Source: Dama dama (Eukaryota > Chordata > Mammalia > Artiodactyla > Cervidae). Taken from it: 64,000 nt of DNA. Position 1 is the stretch's first letter. Every line of letters begins with the position of its first letter. The notes below the pieces were generated by a model. The model was not told where the DNA came from. It saw only the letters and a list, made by a program, of their open reading frames with translations, and did no database searches. The DNA lies in contig NC_083703.1 in the NCBI RefSeq assembly GCF_033118175.1, positions 80,344,501 through 80,408,500 of the forward strand. Direction: 5' to 3'. A program made the translations under genes and the position numbers. Below are positions 32,866-43,122 of the stretch, piece after piece.

Positions 32866-33344
32866 TCTTCCTTCTCTGCAGATTTGGTTTGTACGTCCGT
32901 CTCACTTCCCTTTGTTAAATGCTTTCACTGGTTACAGTTTCTGGACCAGTCACCTGACAGGTCTGGACAGTAGGAGAGAGTTCTAAAATGCAATCAGCCG
33001 AAAAGCTGAGGCTGCGTTCACGTGTGTGTGTCTGTGTGTGTAAGAGTGTGTGTGTGTGCACGCACGAACCACACATACCCTCCCCGCAGATCATGGCTGG
33101 GTGAGCTGCCTCTTCATCGCTGGTGTGTCGGGTACCCCCATCGATCATTTGTTGGTTTGAATTCTTCTAATTTCATGAAAGGAAAGGCTCTTTTAAAAAC
33201 TCTCCTCTCGTACTGACCCCTGAAGTCTCCGGTGTCCTTCAGCATGGCTTTTGCAAACACTAATTTCTCAAAGCCTGGCTCTTCACCTCCTACCAGCACA
33301 ATTCAGGATAAAAGTTCTTATTCCTCAGGACATGTGGAAGAGTG
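32866..33344. other. Unique DNA with (TG)n
   Basis: A (TG)n microsatellite with two interruptions lies at 33021-33060. No gene. Confidence 0.55.
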
Positions 33345-33515
33345 TTTTTAGAAACATAATTTAAGGTCCACCTGGGGAGCTTGATTAAAATGTAGATTTT
33401 TTAGGTGTTGGCTCAGGCTTACTCAATCAGAAATTCTAGTGGTGGGACCTGAACATCTGAATTTCTAAAAGCCTCCCAACTTGTGTTTACACTTACTCAT
33501 TTGAGAACCACAATG
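33345..33515 (+). mobile_element. MER5-type hAT-Charlie element
   Basis: TCCACCTGGGGAGCTTGATT, AAAATGTAGATTTTT, CTCAATCAGAAATTCTAGTGG, GGACCTGAACATCTG and a TTTGAGAACCACAATG terminus fit MER5A/B. The left terminus is eroded. Confidence 0.8.
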
Positions 33516-34461
33516 TCAGAATAAACCAGCAAACAGTCCAGCATCTCCCTGGTGTCGCTCGGAGCCTGAGAGTGCCCAGGCCGGAAAAAACGCTGCCATT
33601 TTATGAGGGGAGGAAGAGAATTCTTCTCCTCTGTGCTTTCTGTCTTGTTCTGGGTAATGTAAATTATCCACATGAAGGGGTTTTCTTTTTTAAATGAAAG
33701 GATCATACTCTTACTCCACATTCCACAGCTCTTAAAAACAAGTCACCCTGAGGGGGCGGACTGGGTGTTTACAACCCCAGCTGGACGGGGGCAGGGCTAT
33801 TCGCCAAGCAAAGGGCAGCGCAGACAGGCGGTGAGTCCTGAGTTACCTCCGGCATCAGCAGTGGAGATGATGACTTCAGAGCATCGCTTTCGGGAAGGCT
33901 GTTGCCAGGTGCACCAGAAAGGGCTCCATATGGCTTCAGTGTTCTGGTGGAGTTGTATACATATTTGAGCATAACCCAAAGATATGAAATAATCCATCCT
34001 TGGTTTATATCTAGATGATTAATCTCTCCCCGATATCCAAGACCTGTCTTATGATGAATTTAAGTTCTCCCACAACCCACAGTCTGTATCACATCCTCAA
34101 GAGTAACAGAGCCCCATGTCCAACATGATTTATTTCAGAAACAAAAGCAAAGGGGCTGCGAAGTCTCTTCCTTCAACTTCCCTGTGTGCCAATAATTTCA
34201 TACCATTGATTTCCTTCTCTTTTTTCCCTGTAATCTCTGAAGAAAATGCAGCTCTCCATTTCGACGCTCCCCTCCCCCCACCCCCAAAGACTCATGATGT
34301 GAATTTGGAGCCTTGCATTATCTCTTTCCAACCGGAGGAGCTTGAAAGGCTGTCTGAATTCTCACCCTCTCTTTTCCCAACTTCTCCCTTCTCCTTTCAC
34401 ACATTCTCAACTCTCTTTTTAATAAATAAGTAGATATTTTAATAAAAAGTAGGAATAAACA
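33516..34461. other. Unique noncoding DNA
   Basis: No repeat or gene recognised. Frames of 98-105 codons here carry no domain. Confidence 0.45.
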
Positions 34462-34496
34462 CACCTCTGTGCCTCAGTTTCCGCATCTTAAAGTGG

Positions 34497-34716
34497 AAGT
34501 GTTTGTCAACTCTTTGTGACCCCCTGGACTGTAGCCTGCCAGGCTCCTCTGTCCCTGGGATTTCCCAGGCAACAATACCAGAACGAGTTGCCATTCCTTC
34601 TCCAGGACACCTTCCTAAGCCAGGGATCGAACCCTGCATTGGCATCTCCTGCACTGGCATCTCCTGCACTGGCATCTCCTGCATTGGCAGGCAGATTCTT
34701 TACTACTGAGCCACCA
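34497..34716 (-). mobile_element. Bov-tA SINE with internal 15-bp tandem repeats
   Basis: Antisense copy flanked by CATCTTAAAGTGG at 34484-34496 and CATCTGAAAGTGG at 34717-34729 (12 of 13 identical). The B box is intact. Next to it the tRNA-derived part contains three tandem 15-bp units and part of a fourth (34634-34690) where ordinary copies have one. The repetitive peptide seen in translation on the minus strand comes from this array. Confidence 0.96.
34634..34690. repeat. 15-bp tandem array inside a SINE
   Basis: CTGCAYTGGCATCTC repeats at 34634-34648, 34649-34663 and 34664-34678, followed by CTGCATTGGCAG. Units differ at one position. Confidence 0.93.
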
Positions 34717-34869
34717 CATCTGAAAGTGGGTGTAAATACAGTACCTTTCTCTTGGGGTTCATGAAGATTGAGTTAGAAAGAGAAAACTCAGGCCGTTGGC
34801 CTGCAGGAAGCGCTCATTTACTGTCAGCTAAGGATTCCGCAGGGTCTGTGTCTGTTCAGTTGCATACCC

Positions 34870-34893
34870 TCTGTCTGTCTGTCTGTCTGTCTC
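34870..34893. repeat. (CTGT)n microsatellite
   Basis: About five and a half units of CTGT. Confidence 0.92.
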
Positions 34894-34960
34894 TGTACGT
34901 TCGTGTCTCTTGCCGGCCTCAGTGCTCTCCCATCCTGCATCAGCAGGCTCTCTGAGAGCC

Positions 34961-35012
34961 CTCGCGTCTCTCCCGGCCGCCCACCCCTCGCGTCTCTCCG
35001 GGCCGCCCACCC
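34961..35012. repeat. 26-bp tandem duplication, CpG-rich
   Basis: A 26-bp unit starting CTCGCGTCTCTCC and ending GCCGCCCACCC occurs at 34961-34986 and again at 34987-35012 with one C/G difference. It lies in a small GC-rich patch (34950-35060). Confidence 0.9.
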
Positions 35013-36099
35013 CTCACCTCCACTGTCTTCAGCTCGCCACGGCCGCCCAGCCGGCCCGATAGCTCTGTGACTGTGACCTCTGTCCGGTGACTTCTCTGCT
35101 GCACTCGTCACCTGAGCGAGCTGCAGGAGTGGACCAAATCCTCTGATTCTAGCTTCCTTTATTTTCAAGTTTGCAATGGAGTTGTGTTGACATCTTCCCT
35201 TTTCAGAGAATGGCTCTCTTGGCTGGTGATACGGCCGTCGTTGCTGCTGTGTTCCTGACGGTGATAGAGACAGAAGCTCGGAGTCCTAGAGACATGCCCC
35301 TGGCCCGTGCTGGGCCGCCGGGCAGCAGGCCCCTCCTTCTCGGGGACCATGCTTTTCCCCTGCGCTTCCATGGATGTCACGGCTCCCGGGGACTCTGTCC
35401 TGGGTTCCCGTCTCTTCTTATCTCTTTAGTCCTGGAGATCTCAAGATCTGAACAGCCCGCAAGCAGGATCTGGCCCACAGAAATGCTCTGATATAATGTC
35501 AGTGTATTACAAAAAAAAAAAAAAGCTTCTACATTTTAATTTTGTAACTAAAATCTCTATTCGTGGCTTCTTTTTGAAAATTGGAGCATCTCACCATACT
35601 AGACCCATGTTCCCATGTGCCCATAGCTTGCTGGTGTTGACAGCATTCGTTCCTTAATCAGAGCACCTCCAAGTTCATCTTTACTTAAAAGCCACCTTCC
35701 CTTGATCCGGTTAACTTCCTGATTCCTCCAGGCAATTGGGGCCCCCACTCCTGTAGCATATTATCCCTGGATGAATTAGGACCCCATGAAACAAGGACAG
35801 CCAGATGAGCATTCCCCATCCCAGCCTCTCCCCACGCCCGCGGCCACGCCTGTCCCAGCAAGTCCCGGACTGGCTCTGGTCCTCGTTTGCTGCTCATAAT
35901 CAACACAGCCCTGCCTTTGGGCATAACCTTCAGAACTTAACATTTCACCTGAGACAGTGTCTGAATCTAGAATTCTAAAAGGAATAAAAACAGGTTATGC
36001 ATTAATCAATACTGGGTGGCATGCTAGTCGAGAATCATTGTTCTATAAGAAGGATCTAGTTACATAATAAAAAATATAAAACCCGATGCTCTAAGAGAG
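35013..36099. other. Unique noncoding DNA
   Basis: No gene or named repeat. A 14-base A run at 35511-35524 has no SINE body upstream and no flanking duplication. Confidence 0.45.
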
Positions 36100-36740
36100 G
36101 AAGGCAGGTCAATACCTGTTTGAGCAACTGGGACGTGAAGTACAGAGTGCTGGAAATGTGGTGGTGGGGAGATGGGAAAACCGAGGCTTCAGTGAAGCCG
36201 AAAGATATTATAGAGGAGACTTTGGGGACCGATGAAGCTAAAATTTAAAAAAAAAATCATTTTAAAGCTGATGCAAAACCTAAAGCAAAGCAGCAGAAAG
36301 AGCTTGAGGGTTAGTGACACCACCAATACATAGATAGAGGTGGAGACTTGGGGAAATGGTGATTCTGGAAGATGAAGTTGAGTCCCATTTTTGGCATACT
36401 GAGTCAGATGCCAGCAGACATCTAAACAGATGCCTGTCCTTCTAAAACAGATGCTGTACAGTTGAAGGGAAAGGAGGACGTGGAGGAGACAAGAGTGGAT
36501 CCAAGTTGCAATTTCAGAAGCCATCCACATTTGTGTGGGTTTCAAACAGCTCCCTGTGAGAGGGAGAAGAAAGAGAAATAGGAACACAGGGGAGGGGAAG
36601 GAGAATGTGGGGGTCCATGCAGGAGACAAAGTCAAAGCAAAGTAGGAGGCCAAGCAGAGAAGGAATCAAGGTGATAGTCTGATAAAAAGGGGGACCGTCT
36701 AGCAGGGATCACTGAGCAGGGAGCAACAGATCTAGGTACT
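36100..36740 (-). mobile_element. L2 LINE fragment, antisense
   Basis: TGTTTGAGCAACTGGGACG, GGGGAGATGGGAAAACCGAG, GATGAAGTTGAGTCCCATTTTTGG (shortened), GCAGACATCTAAACAGATG and AGGAGACAAAGTC follow antisense L2 order. A 154-codon minus-strand frame runs through it but shows no reverse-transcriptase motif. Confidence 0.55.
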
Positions 36741-37228
36741 AAATTTACGTTGAACTATTGGGTTTGGTCAGGAGAAAGCCATCCATTCTTTCAACAAATA
36801 TAAGAATGTACTAAATTTCTATGAGTTTTCCAGAAAGCGTGCTACGAAGAACGGTTCAACCTGGAGAGTGTATCGATCAGTAACAGCCTCAGTATTTCTC
36901 ACACAATTCCCAAATCTCTACAGCTTAAAGGAGCAGAGGTGTATGTCCTAATCCTGTCTCTGATCCCTGCCACTCTCTTCCTGGACCCAGGCTTGTAATG
37001 CAGGCATCCCTTGAAACGTGGTGACCGTCACGACAGAGAGGGAAAATGTACCTCAGCTGTTAAGGCTTTGTCAGGAATGTGAACGTGAGTTAAGTGGACA
37101 CATCGTCCTTCCAGGGGCAGCAAAGTGCAGTTCTAGCCCGTGTCTGCAGGGAAGCGAGATGGAGCATGTGTGCTTAGCCCTGTGACTGCCCTAGAGAGGA
37201 TTTAAAGGGAGAGTAGATGGCAGTCACA
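36741..37228. other. Noncoding DNA, possible ancient repeat
   Basis: No gene. 36860-37060 has the feel of an old interspersed repeat (ACAGCTTAAAGGAGCAGAGG), but I cannot place it. Confidence 0.35.
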
Positions 37229-37313
37229 CTTCCCAGGTGACTCAGTGGTAGAGAATCCATCTGCCAATGCAGGAGATGCAAGAGATGCAGGTTTGATCCC
37301 AAGGCTGGGAAGA
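37229..37313 (+). mobile_element. Bov-tA SINE, left part (split by BovB)
   Basis: tRNA-derived head: CTTCCCAGGTGACTCAGTGG, GTAGAGAATCCATCTGCC, GGTTTGATCCC and GGCTGGGAAGATG. It breaks exactly where the consensus goes on 'gggaagatcccctggagaagg'; the rest is at 38383-38510. Confidence 0.93.
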
Positions 37314-38382
37314 TGCTTCAGTTCAGTCCAGTTCAGTCGCTCAGTCGTGTCCAACTTTTTGCGACCCCATGAACCACAGCACACAGGCCTCCCTGTCCAT
37401 CACCAACTCCCAGAGTCCACCCAAACCCATGTCCATCAAGTCGGTGATGCCATCCAGTCATCTCATCCTCTGTCGTCCCCTTCTCCTCCTGCCCCCAATC
37501 CCTCCCAGCATCAGGGTCTTTTCCAACGAGTCAACTCTTTGCATCAGGTGGCCAAAGTATTGGAGTTTCAGCTTCAACATCAGTCCTTCCAATGAACACC
37601 CAGGACTGATTTCCTTTAGGATGGACTGGTTGGATCTCCTTGCAGTCCAAGGGACTCTCAAGAGTCTTCTCCAACACCACAGTTCAAAAGCATCAATTTT
37701 TCGGCACTCAGCTTTCTTTATAGTCCAACTCTCACATCCATACCTGACCACTGGAAAAACCATAGCCTTGACTAGACGGACCTTTGTTGGCAAAGTAATG
37801 TCTCTGCTTTTTAATATGCTGTCTAGGTTGGTCATAACTTTCCTTCCAAGGAGTAAGCATCTTTTAATTTCATGGCTGCAATCACCATCTGCAGTGATTT
37901 TGGAGCCCAAGAAAATAAAGTCAGCCACTGTTTCCACTGTTTCCCCATCTATTTGTCATGAAGCGGTGGGACCAGATGCCATGATCTTAGTTTTCTGAAT
38001 GTTGAGCTTTAAGCCAACTTTTTCACTCTCCTCTTTCACTTTCATCAGGAGGCTCTTTAGTTCTTCTTCACTTTCTGCCATAAGGGTGGTGTCATCTGCA
38101 TATATGAGGTTATTGATATTTCTCCTAGCAATCTTTTTCCAGCTTGTGCTTCCTCCAGCCCAGTGTTTCTCATGATGTACTCTGCATATAAGTTAAATAG
38201 GCAGGGTGACAATATACAGCTTTGACGTTCTCCTTTTCCTATTTGGAACCAGTCTGTGGTTCCATGTCCGGTTCTAACTGTTGCTTCCTGACCTGCATAC
38301 AGGTTTCTCAAGAGGCAGGTCAGGTGGTCTGATATGCCCATCTCTTTCAGAATTTTCTACAGTTTATTGTGATCCACACAGT
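37314..38382 (-). pseudogene. BovB (RTE) LINE, 5'-truncated reverse-transcriptase remnant
   Basis: BovB encodes an endonuclease plus reverse transcriptase. This minus-strand copy keeps only the last third. At 38057-38341 the translation shows LTCLLRNLYAGQEATVRTGH and WFQIGKG, the RT core. The catalytic YADD codons are present at 38091-38102, but a one-base deletion near 38126-38134 puts them out of frame. A TGG to TGA change creates a stop at 37956-37958. The C-terminal part at 37458-37937 is open (ADFIFLGSKITADGDC, YGCESWTIKKAE, LKLQYFGHLMQRVDSLEKTL). The 3' tail reads as TTCAG repeats at 37318-37340. It is inserted in a Bov-tA. The 209-codon plus-strand frame over it is antisense. Confidence 0.93.
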
Positions 38383-38510
38383 TATGGAGAAGGAAATGGC
38401 AACCCGCTCCAGTATTCTTGCCTGGAAATCCCACAGACAGAGAAGCCTGGCAGGCTACACCCCGTGGGGTGGCAAAGAGTCAGACACAACTTAGCAACTG
38501 AGCATGCACG
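38383..38510 (+). mobile_element. Bov-tA SINE, right part (split by BovB)
   Basis: Resumes TGGAGAAGGAAATGGCAACC, continues CCAGTATTCTTGCCTGG and GGCAAAGAGTCAGACACAAC, and ends near GCAACTGAGCATGCACGC. It completes the SINE begun at 37229. Confidence 0.93.
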
Positions 38511-40295
38511 CATTCAGACAAAAGTCACAACCCTAAATATTTACACTTTAGTTCCTTAAACCAAGGCTCAAGCACACAATTTTCAGGGCTCAGTGCAAAT
38601 GCAAATGCCGTTTCTAGGCCAGGGGCAGAGAAGTCACTCTCCCCTTCTCCCAGGCCCACCACCCCATCCTGTGGCAGACGGGCCACCCCCAGAAGATTAT
38701 AACCTCCGCATGGGATAAACGTCTTTCCTGGATCAGGGACAGGCAAGAGATCCCAGCCAACCACACTGGATGCTTCCAGCTCAGAGAGGAGCGGCACCCT
38801 TGGCCCCACCAAGAAGCTGCAGGGCCTGGGTCTGACCCTGACTCCTCCGCTCCCTCGGCCTTAACCTGCAAAAGGCAGGCCTTACGCAACTCCACCGCTG
38901 TGACCCAGGCATGCGCAAGGGTAACAGGGCAAGGCTGGGAATAGGGAGCCAGGTGTGACCTGATCCCAGGAGGGGAGGCAGTGAGCCCCTGAGACCTTCC
39001 CCGGGGGGGAGTGGGGAGGGAGGACCGTGCAAGAGCCGGGGCTGCTGCCCCCAACGTGCTCCATCTCCGACTGCGCTAACAAAGCACAGATGCAAAGGCC
39101 AGGAACCGTGACCCACAGCTTCTTCTGAGCGCAGAGCCCACCGGGGCAGCACTGCCCTCAAAGGCCTTCCGAAGCCTTGGTTTCTCCTAAGGGACATTTC
39201 TCCCTTCCACCCCATCCGTTGTCTTCTCTACTTTTTCTGTTCTCCATTCTAGACGTTCTTGAGATCATGTTCAGATTAGAGATCATCCTACTGGGAAATT
39301 CATGTTTTTATATGACCTCAATCCCCATGAACCACATGAGGATACCTGACTCTTTTCCAATAGTCTTCTTCCAGGGTCTCGGATTCCTTGTAAGCCCTGT
39401 ATTCTGGTCTGGGGAAAAGGACCAGCCTAGGGCCTGGAATGCAGGAGTAAACTTTGCAAGTTCCCTAGCTTGCGAGTTTGAGATTTATGCAAACTCTAAG
39501 AACATCCGCCTTCGCTTGCAGTGAGATTGCATATTCGATAAGTCCGCAGATTCCCTCTTTGCCAGTGAGGCAGCCTGCAGAAGTCAGGTGTCAGGGAAAT
39601 AGAAATAGGTGGTCTTACTGTTCTCTCTGGTATTACATCTGTCTGCAGAGACTATGGCTTACAACAGATTAGCAGACTCGACATATACCAAGACGGTGGA
39701 AAGAGTGATGCTTGTTGACATTATCAGCAATTCCTGGAGGGGAATTTTCATCCTTTTTTTTTCCCTTGTCTTCCTTTCCGGAGTTTGTTTCTTTGTTCCC
39801 TGTACACCGGGCTGTCCTTTATCCCCGCCGCTGTTTATCTCCCTGAAATAGTTCTGTGTATCTAGCCATATTAAATCCACTTATTTATTGTTCATTTATC
39901 TCTGTTTGGTGTATCAAATGTTTATTTATAAGCCACTCATGTATCTAAAATTTACCTGATTGTTGCCTGCCTGTTCTGTTTGCTGGCATGCGTCCGACTG
40001 GGCTGCGCGTGTATTTGCTACACTCAGATAATATAAGTCTCTTGGTAAATAGAACTATTTAGAAGTCCTGAAGAGAGGTTCAGGATAGCTAAGAGGCAAA
40101 GAAAACATTTCTCTGCCCCCAGAATGTGGTCTAATACCCAGAAAAATTGTGTCCTCGCCTTGACTTTGAGTGTGTATTCGAAGAATTACAAAACCTGGCA
40201 ACCCCAAGAGTCGGTTAATCCTTCCAATGCCTTACTCTCTTATCACAAAACGATTAGTGTGAGTGTTTGCAGGAGGCTGCCTCCCTCCTCCCTTG
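38511..40295. other. Unique noncoding DNA, GC-rich in part
   Basis: No interspersed repeat recognised. 38600-39160 is GC-rich but not CpG-rich. Overlapping minus-strand frames (95-146 codons) are open there and contain no domain. No splice-plausible exon is evident. Confidence 0.45.
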
Positions 40296-40506
40296 GGCGT
40301 CCCAGGTGGCGCTAGAGGTAAAGAACCCGCTTGCCAATGCAGGAGACATAAGAAATATGGTTCAATCCCTGGGTCAGAATTGAGGAGGAGGGCATGCCAA
40401 CCCACTCCGATATTCTTGCCTGGAGAATCCAGTAGGAGAGGAGCCTGGAGGGCTACAGTCCACGAGGTCACAAAGAGTCAGACATGCCTGAAGCAGCTTA
40501 GCACAA
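40296..40506 (+). mobile_element. Bov-tA SINE
   Basis: Sense copy from GGGCGTCCCAGGTGGCGCTA to AGCAGCTTAGCACAAGG. The head keeps CCAGGTGGCGCTAGAGG, which overlaps the CTCF core pattern partially (11 of 14). Confidence 0.95.
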
Positions 40507-40750
40507 GGCCCCCCATAACGTCTGCGTCCCACGAACCGCTCCAGGAGGGTCCGAATGACTGGTTCTCACTCAACATGAGCTCTCTGACAGCTAACACGAT
40601 GTCTGGTGGACAAGAGTCCATCACATTTGTTCAGTGATGTGACTGGTTGGTCCCACTGAAACCAGGACTGTTGCTTTTCTAACCTCTTATGAAAGTATCT
40701 CTGTGACTATTCAAATTTACCTGGATACGGTCTGTGGAGTGCGTGCATAC
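40507..40750. other. Spacer between SINEs
   Basis: Nothing recognised. Confidence 0.4.
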
Positions 40751-41070
40751 ATTAGTCGCTCAGTCATGTCTGACTCTTTGCGACCCCGTGGACTGTAGCC
40801 CACCAGGCTCCTCTGTCCATGGGATTCTCCAGGCAAGAAGACTGGAGTGGGTTGCCATGCCTTTCTCCAGGAGATCTTCCCCACCCAGGGATCGAATCCG
40901 AGTCTCCCGCATTGCAGATGGATTCTTGACTGTCTGAGCCCCCAGAGAAGCCCAAGAGTACTGGAGTGGGTGGCCGTTCCCTTCTCCAGGGGATCTTCCT
41001 GATCCAGAGGTTGAACCTGGGTCTCCCTCGTTGCAGACGGATTCTTTACCACTGAGCCCCCAGGGGACCC
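40751..41070 (-). mobile_element. Bov-tA SINE, dimeric copy
   Basis: A full antisense element (40751 to about 40951, ATTAGTCGCTCAGTCATGTC to CCCAGAGAAGCCC) runs without a gap into a second partial unit (about 40952-41070: AAGAGTACTGGAGTGGGTGG to TGAGCCCCCAGGGGACC). The second unit lacks the distal Bov-A end. Either two insertions at one site or a dimeric source element. Confidence 0.95.
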
Positions 41071-41099
41071 CAAGGCTCGCACAGAGGATCAGATAAAGG

Positions 41100-41270
41100 G
41101 ACAATCCCAGAGCCAGAATGCACCTGTGTTTACACCTGGCCTTGAACTTTATTAGCTGTTGAACCGGAGACAGATGACGTAATCTCATCTATAAAGCAGG
41201 ACTCGTACCCCTCATGGGTAAGTGCAGAGATACGATGAGATGAACCGTGCAGCGTCCCGAGTAGACAGCA
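41100..41270 (-). mobile_element. MIR fragment, antisense
   Basis: CTGGCCTTGAACTTTATTAGC, GTAATCTCATCTATAAAGCAGG, CCCCTCATGGGTAAGTGC and ACGATGAGATGAACCGTGC. Confidence 0.65.
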
Positions 41271-41804
41271 GAGGAGCTGCCCGTGCGCTTCCCGCCGCCA
41301 TCTGGTCAAGCTGTACTTCTTGGACGCATCTGTCCAAGTGGCAGAAAATCTGGGTGCACGTTGGACCTGAGCATGAATGCTTCTTGACTTGTTGGCTCTA
41401 GAAACCCATTCTAGGTCTTCCCCAAAAGACTGCTCTTGTCCAGACGGAGGCAGCCCCTGGAGTTTTCACAAACCCCATTCTCACTTTAGTCCCCCTGCCC
41501 CAGGTTGGAGGCAGTCAAAGAGAGATGTCATTATTCTGGCCTTCTGCTTAAATTATTTTATGCCCGGGGTATGTATTTATTTGCCTGCAGTGATTTCAGA
41601 AGCATGAACAATGCACACGTTTCACTAAGAGTTTCAGGTGTTTTCAAATCATGACTAGCGATTTCTGAGTCTGGATCTGAGAGGCAGGAGAGGGTTTGGG
41701 TTGGCTCTCACACACGACGCTGTCTTCCTTGCAGAAGGAAGCATTAATCCTCAGCGGTTTGCTGAGGGTTTTCATGCCCTTCCTCCTGGTGTTGGCTTCC
41801 CCAT
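41271..41804. other. Unique noncoding DNA
   Basis: Apart from the weak CTCF-like word at its start, nothing recognised. Confidence 0.45.
41295..41308 (-). promoter_or_regulatory. Weak CTCF-like motif
   Basis: TGACCAGATGGCGG on the minus strand matches the core at 12 of 14 positions, including the AGATGGCGG centre. Confidence 0.2.
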
Positions 41805-42180
41805 TCACTCCTTCATTTACACATTCAACCAGTGCTTGCAGAAGTCCCACTGTATGTTCTGCCTTATACTGTGTTTGGGGACACAAGGCTTTTGCCTATA
41901 TGGACCTTACCTTCTAGAATAGAGAGCAAGGTCATAAGTATTAATATATATTCTAATTTTAGGTACTGTTTGGTGCCATGACAGAAAAAAAAAAAATCAT
42001 GCCAGGCAAAGAAATCGAGCATAATTAAGGGGGAAGAGATACAAGTGTTCTAATTAGGTCATCGGAGCTGAGTGAAGGGGAAGGACATTCCAGGCAAAAG
42101 AGCTGCAAGTGTAACGGCCGCTGGTGGGGTTGGAGGGGCGTCGGGGGGCGCGGGGGGCTCGGGGTCGTGGGGCGGGGCCT
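41805..42180 (-). mobile_element. L2 LINE 3' end, antisense
   Basis: ACTCCTTCATTTACACATTC, CCCACTGTATGTTCTGCC, ATATGGACCTTACCTTCTAG and GGAAGGACATTCCAGGC followed by GAGCTGCAAGTGTAACGG are in antisense L2 order. The final part has become extremely G-rich. A 12-base A run lies near 41984. Confidence 0.65.
42126..42179 (+). promoter_or_regulatory. G-quadruplex-prone tract with GC box
   Basis: Seven runs of four or more G occur at 42126-29, 42135-38, 42143-48, 42152-57, 42161-64, 42169-72 and 42174-77, with loops of 2-6 bases. The right end contains GGGGCGGGGCC, a canonical Sp1/KLF GC box. Folding and binding are predictions from the pattern. Confidence 0.5.
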
Positions 42181-42389
42181 AAGGGGCCGTGAATCCCACC
42201 TGCGAGGTGGGGCCACATGAGGCAGGACCTTTGGGGTCAACATAGAGAAGCACAGGTTCGCGGGGAAGGAAAGGAGTAGACGGCTAACTGTGGAGTGGGT
42301 GGGGGCCTCCGTCTCACCGTGGGAAACCCAAAGGGCACCACCGGTCAGATGAAGGGAGCACGGTGCTGCAGGGACTCGGCCTGGGTCAG

Positions 42390-42510
42390 CTCTCCCTCCT
42401 CCCTGGGGCTGCCCAGCGGGCAGCCTTTCTGAGCCTCCGTCTTCTCACCAGCAGGATGGAGGCGGTGATACCGACCTTGAAAGGTTCCCCTCAGCATTGG
42501 AGATCCTCGA
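42390..42510 (-). mobile_element. MIR fragment, antisense (weak)
   Basis: TTTCTGAGCCTCCGTCTTCTC, ACCAGCAGGATGGAGGCGGT and GATACCGACCTTG match 'ctgagcctcagtttcctcatctgtaaaatggggataat'. Confidence 0.5.
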
Positions 42511-43110
42511 GGCTTCTCCCATGGCTCAGGGCCATTAAGAGATCACATTACATACCATATTGTTATTTTCATTTTTTTCCAAAATGATAAAGGAGAGGTG
42601 CGTGTGCAACACAGGAGCTGCCCTCGTGTTTGGCAGTGGGGTCACCTCACCTTGATGGTGCTGCCAAGCCGTCCTCGTCTAGTAAAAACCTGCCTTGTGC
42701 AACCTGAAGTTTCCTTTTTCCAATGTAAACGTCTTTAAAAATGGCAGGGGCTTCCCATTGCCCGCCCCTCTGGAATGCGCGGGTCTCGTCTTCGCTCCCC
42801 TTGCTCCAGCCTCCCTCCCCCAGCCCCTGAAGCGCCCCAGCCTTCCACCCCTACGCCGCCCCCCACCACCAGTGCACGTGCCATTTGCCCAACTAGACGC
42901 AGATCATCACTGGCAATCTTGGGAGGATCTGACCACGAAAAGCACTGTGAGGAGTGTCCCTGTAGCTCCTGTCCCAGGGGTCCTACAGGCCACTTTCAGT
43001 AGCTTTGACACAGACCCCATCCCCTGATTTCTCCTGGCTGACTTCTGCTCCTTCGTAGGACCACGGAGAAAATTCCATGGGCTCGGGGAACCTCTGGAAT
43101 GGGCCAGTAC
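42511..43110. other. Unique noncoding DNA
   Basis: Nothing recognised; short GC-rich frames near 42700-43020 lack domains. Confidence 0.4.
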
Positions 43111-43122
43111 CCTCGCAATATG

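Larger units (their letters stand above)
34462..34790 (-). mobile_element. MIR fragment split by Bov-tA
   Basis: CTGTGCCTCAGTTTCCGCATC lies left of the SINE, and AGTACCTTTCTCTTGGGGTTC followed by ATGAAGATTGAGTTAG lies right of it, continuing the antisense MIR 'tacctacctcatagggttgttgtgaggattaaatgag' block. Confidence 0.65.

Noticed and set aside
34634..34690. CRISPR-like short regular repeats
   Set aside because: The units are contiguous without spacers and lie in a mammalian SINE.
35511..35524. Poly(A) run that could be a retrogene or SINE tail
   Set aside because: No element body upstream and no flanking direct repeats.
36189..36653. 154-codon minus-strand frame with hydrophobic stretches
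   Set aside because: It lies within an antisense-orientation L2 fragment and shows no L2 protein motif; the hydrophobicity comes from the pyrimidine-rich strand.
37369..37998. 209-codon plus-strand open frame, among the longest in the window
   Set aside because: It is the antisense of the BovB reverse-transcriptase region; the opposite strand gives the recognisable protein.
38614..39215. Overlapping minus-strand frames of 95-146 codons in GC-rich DNA
   Set aside because: No domain, no plausible exon boundaries, and mutual overlap in different registers.
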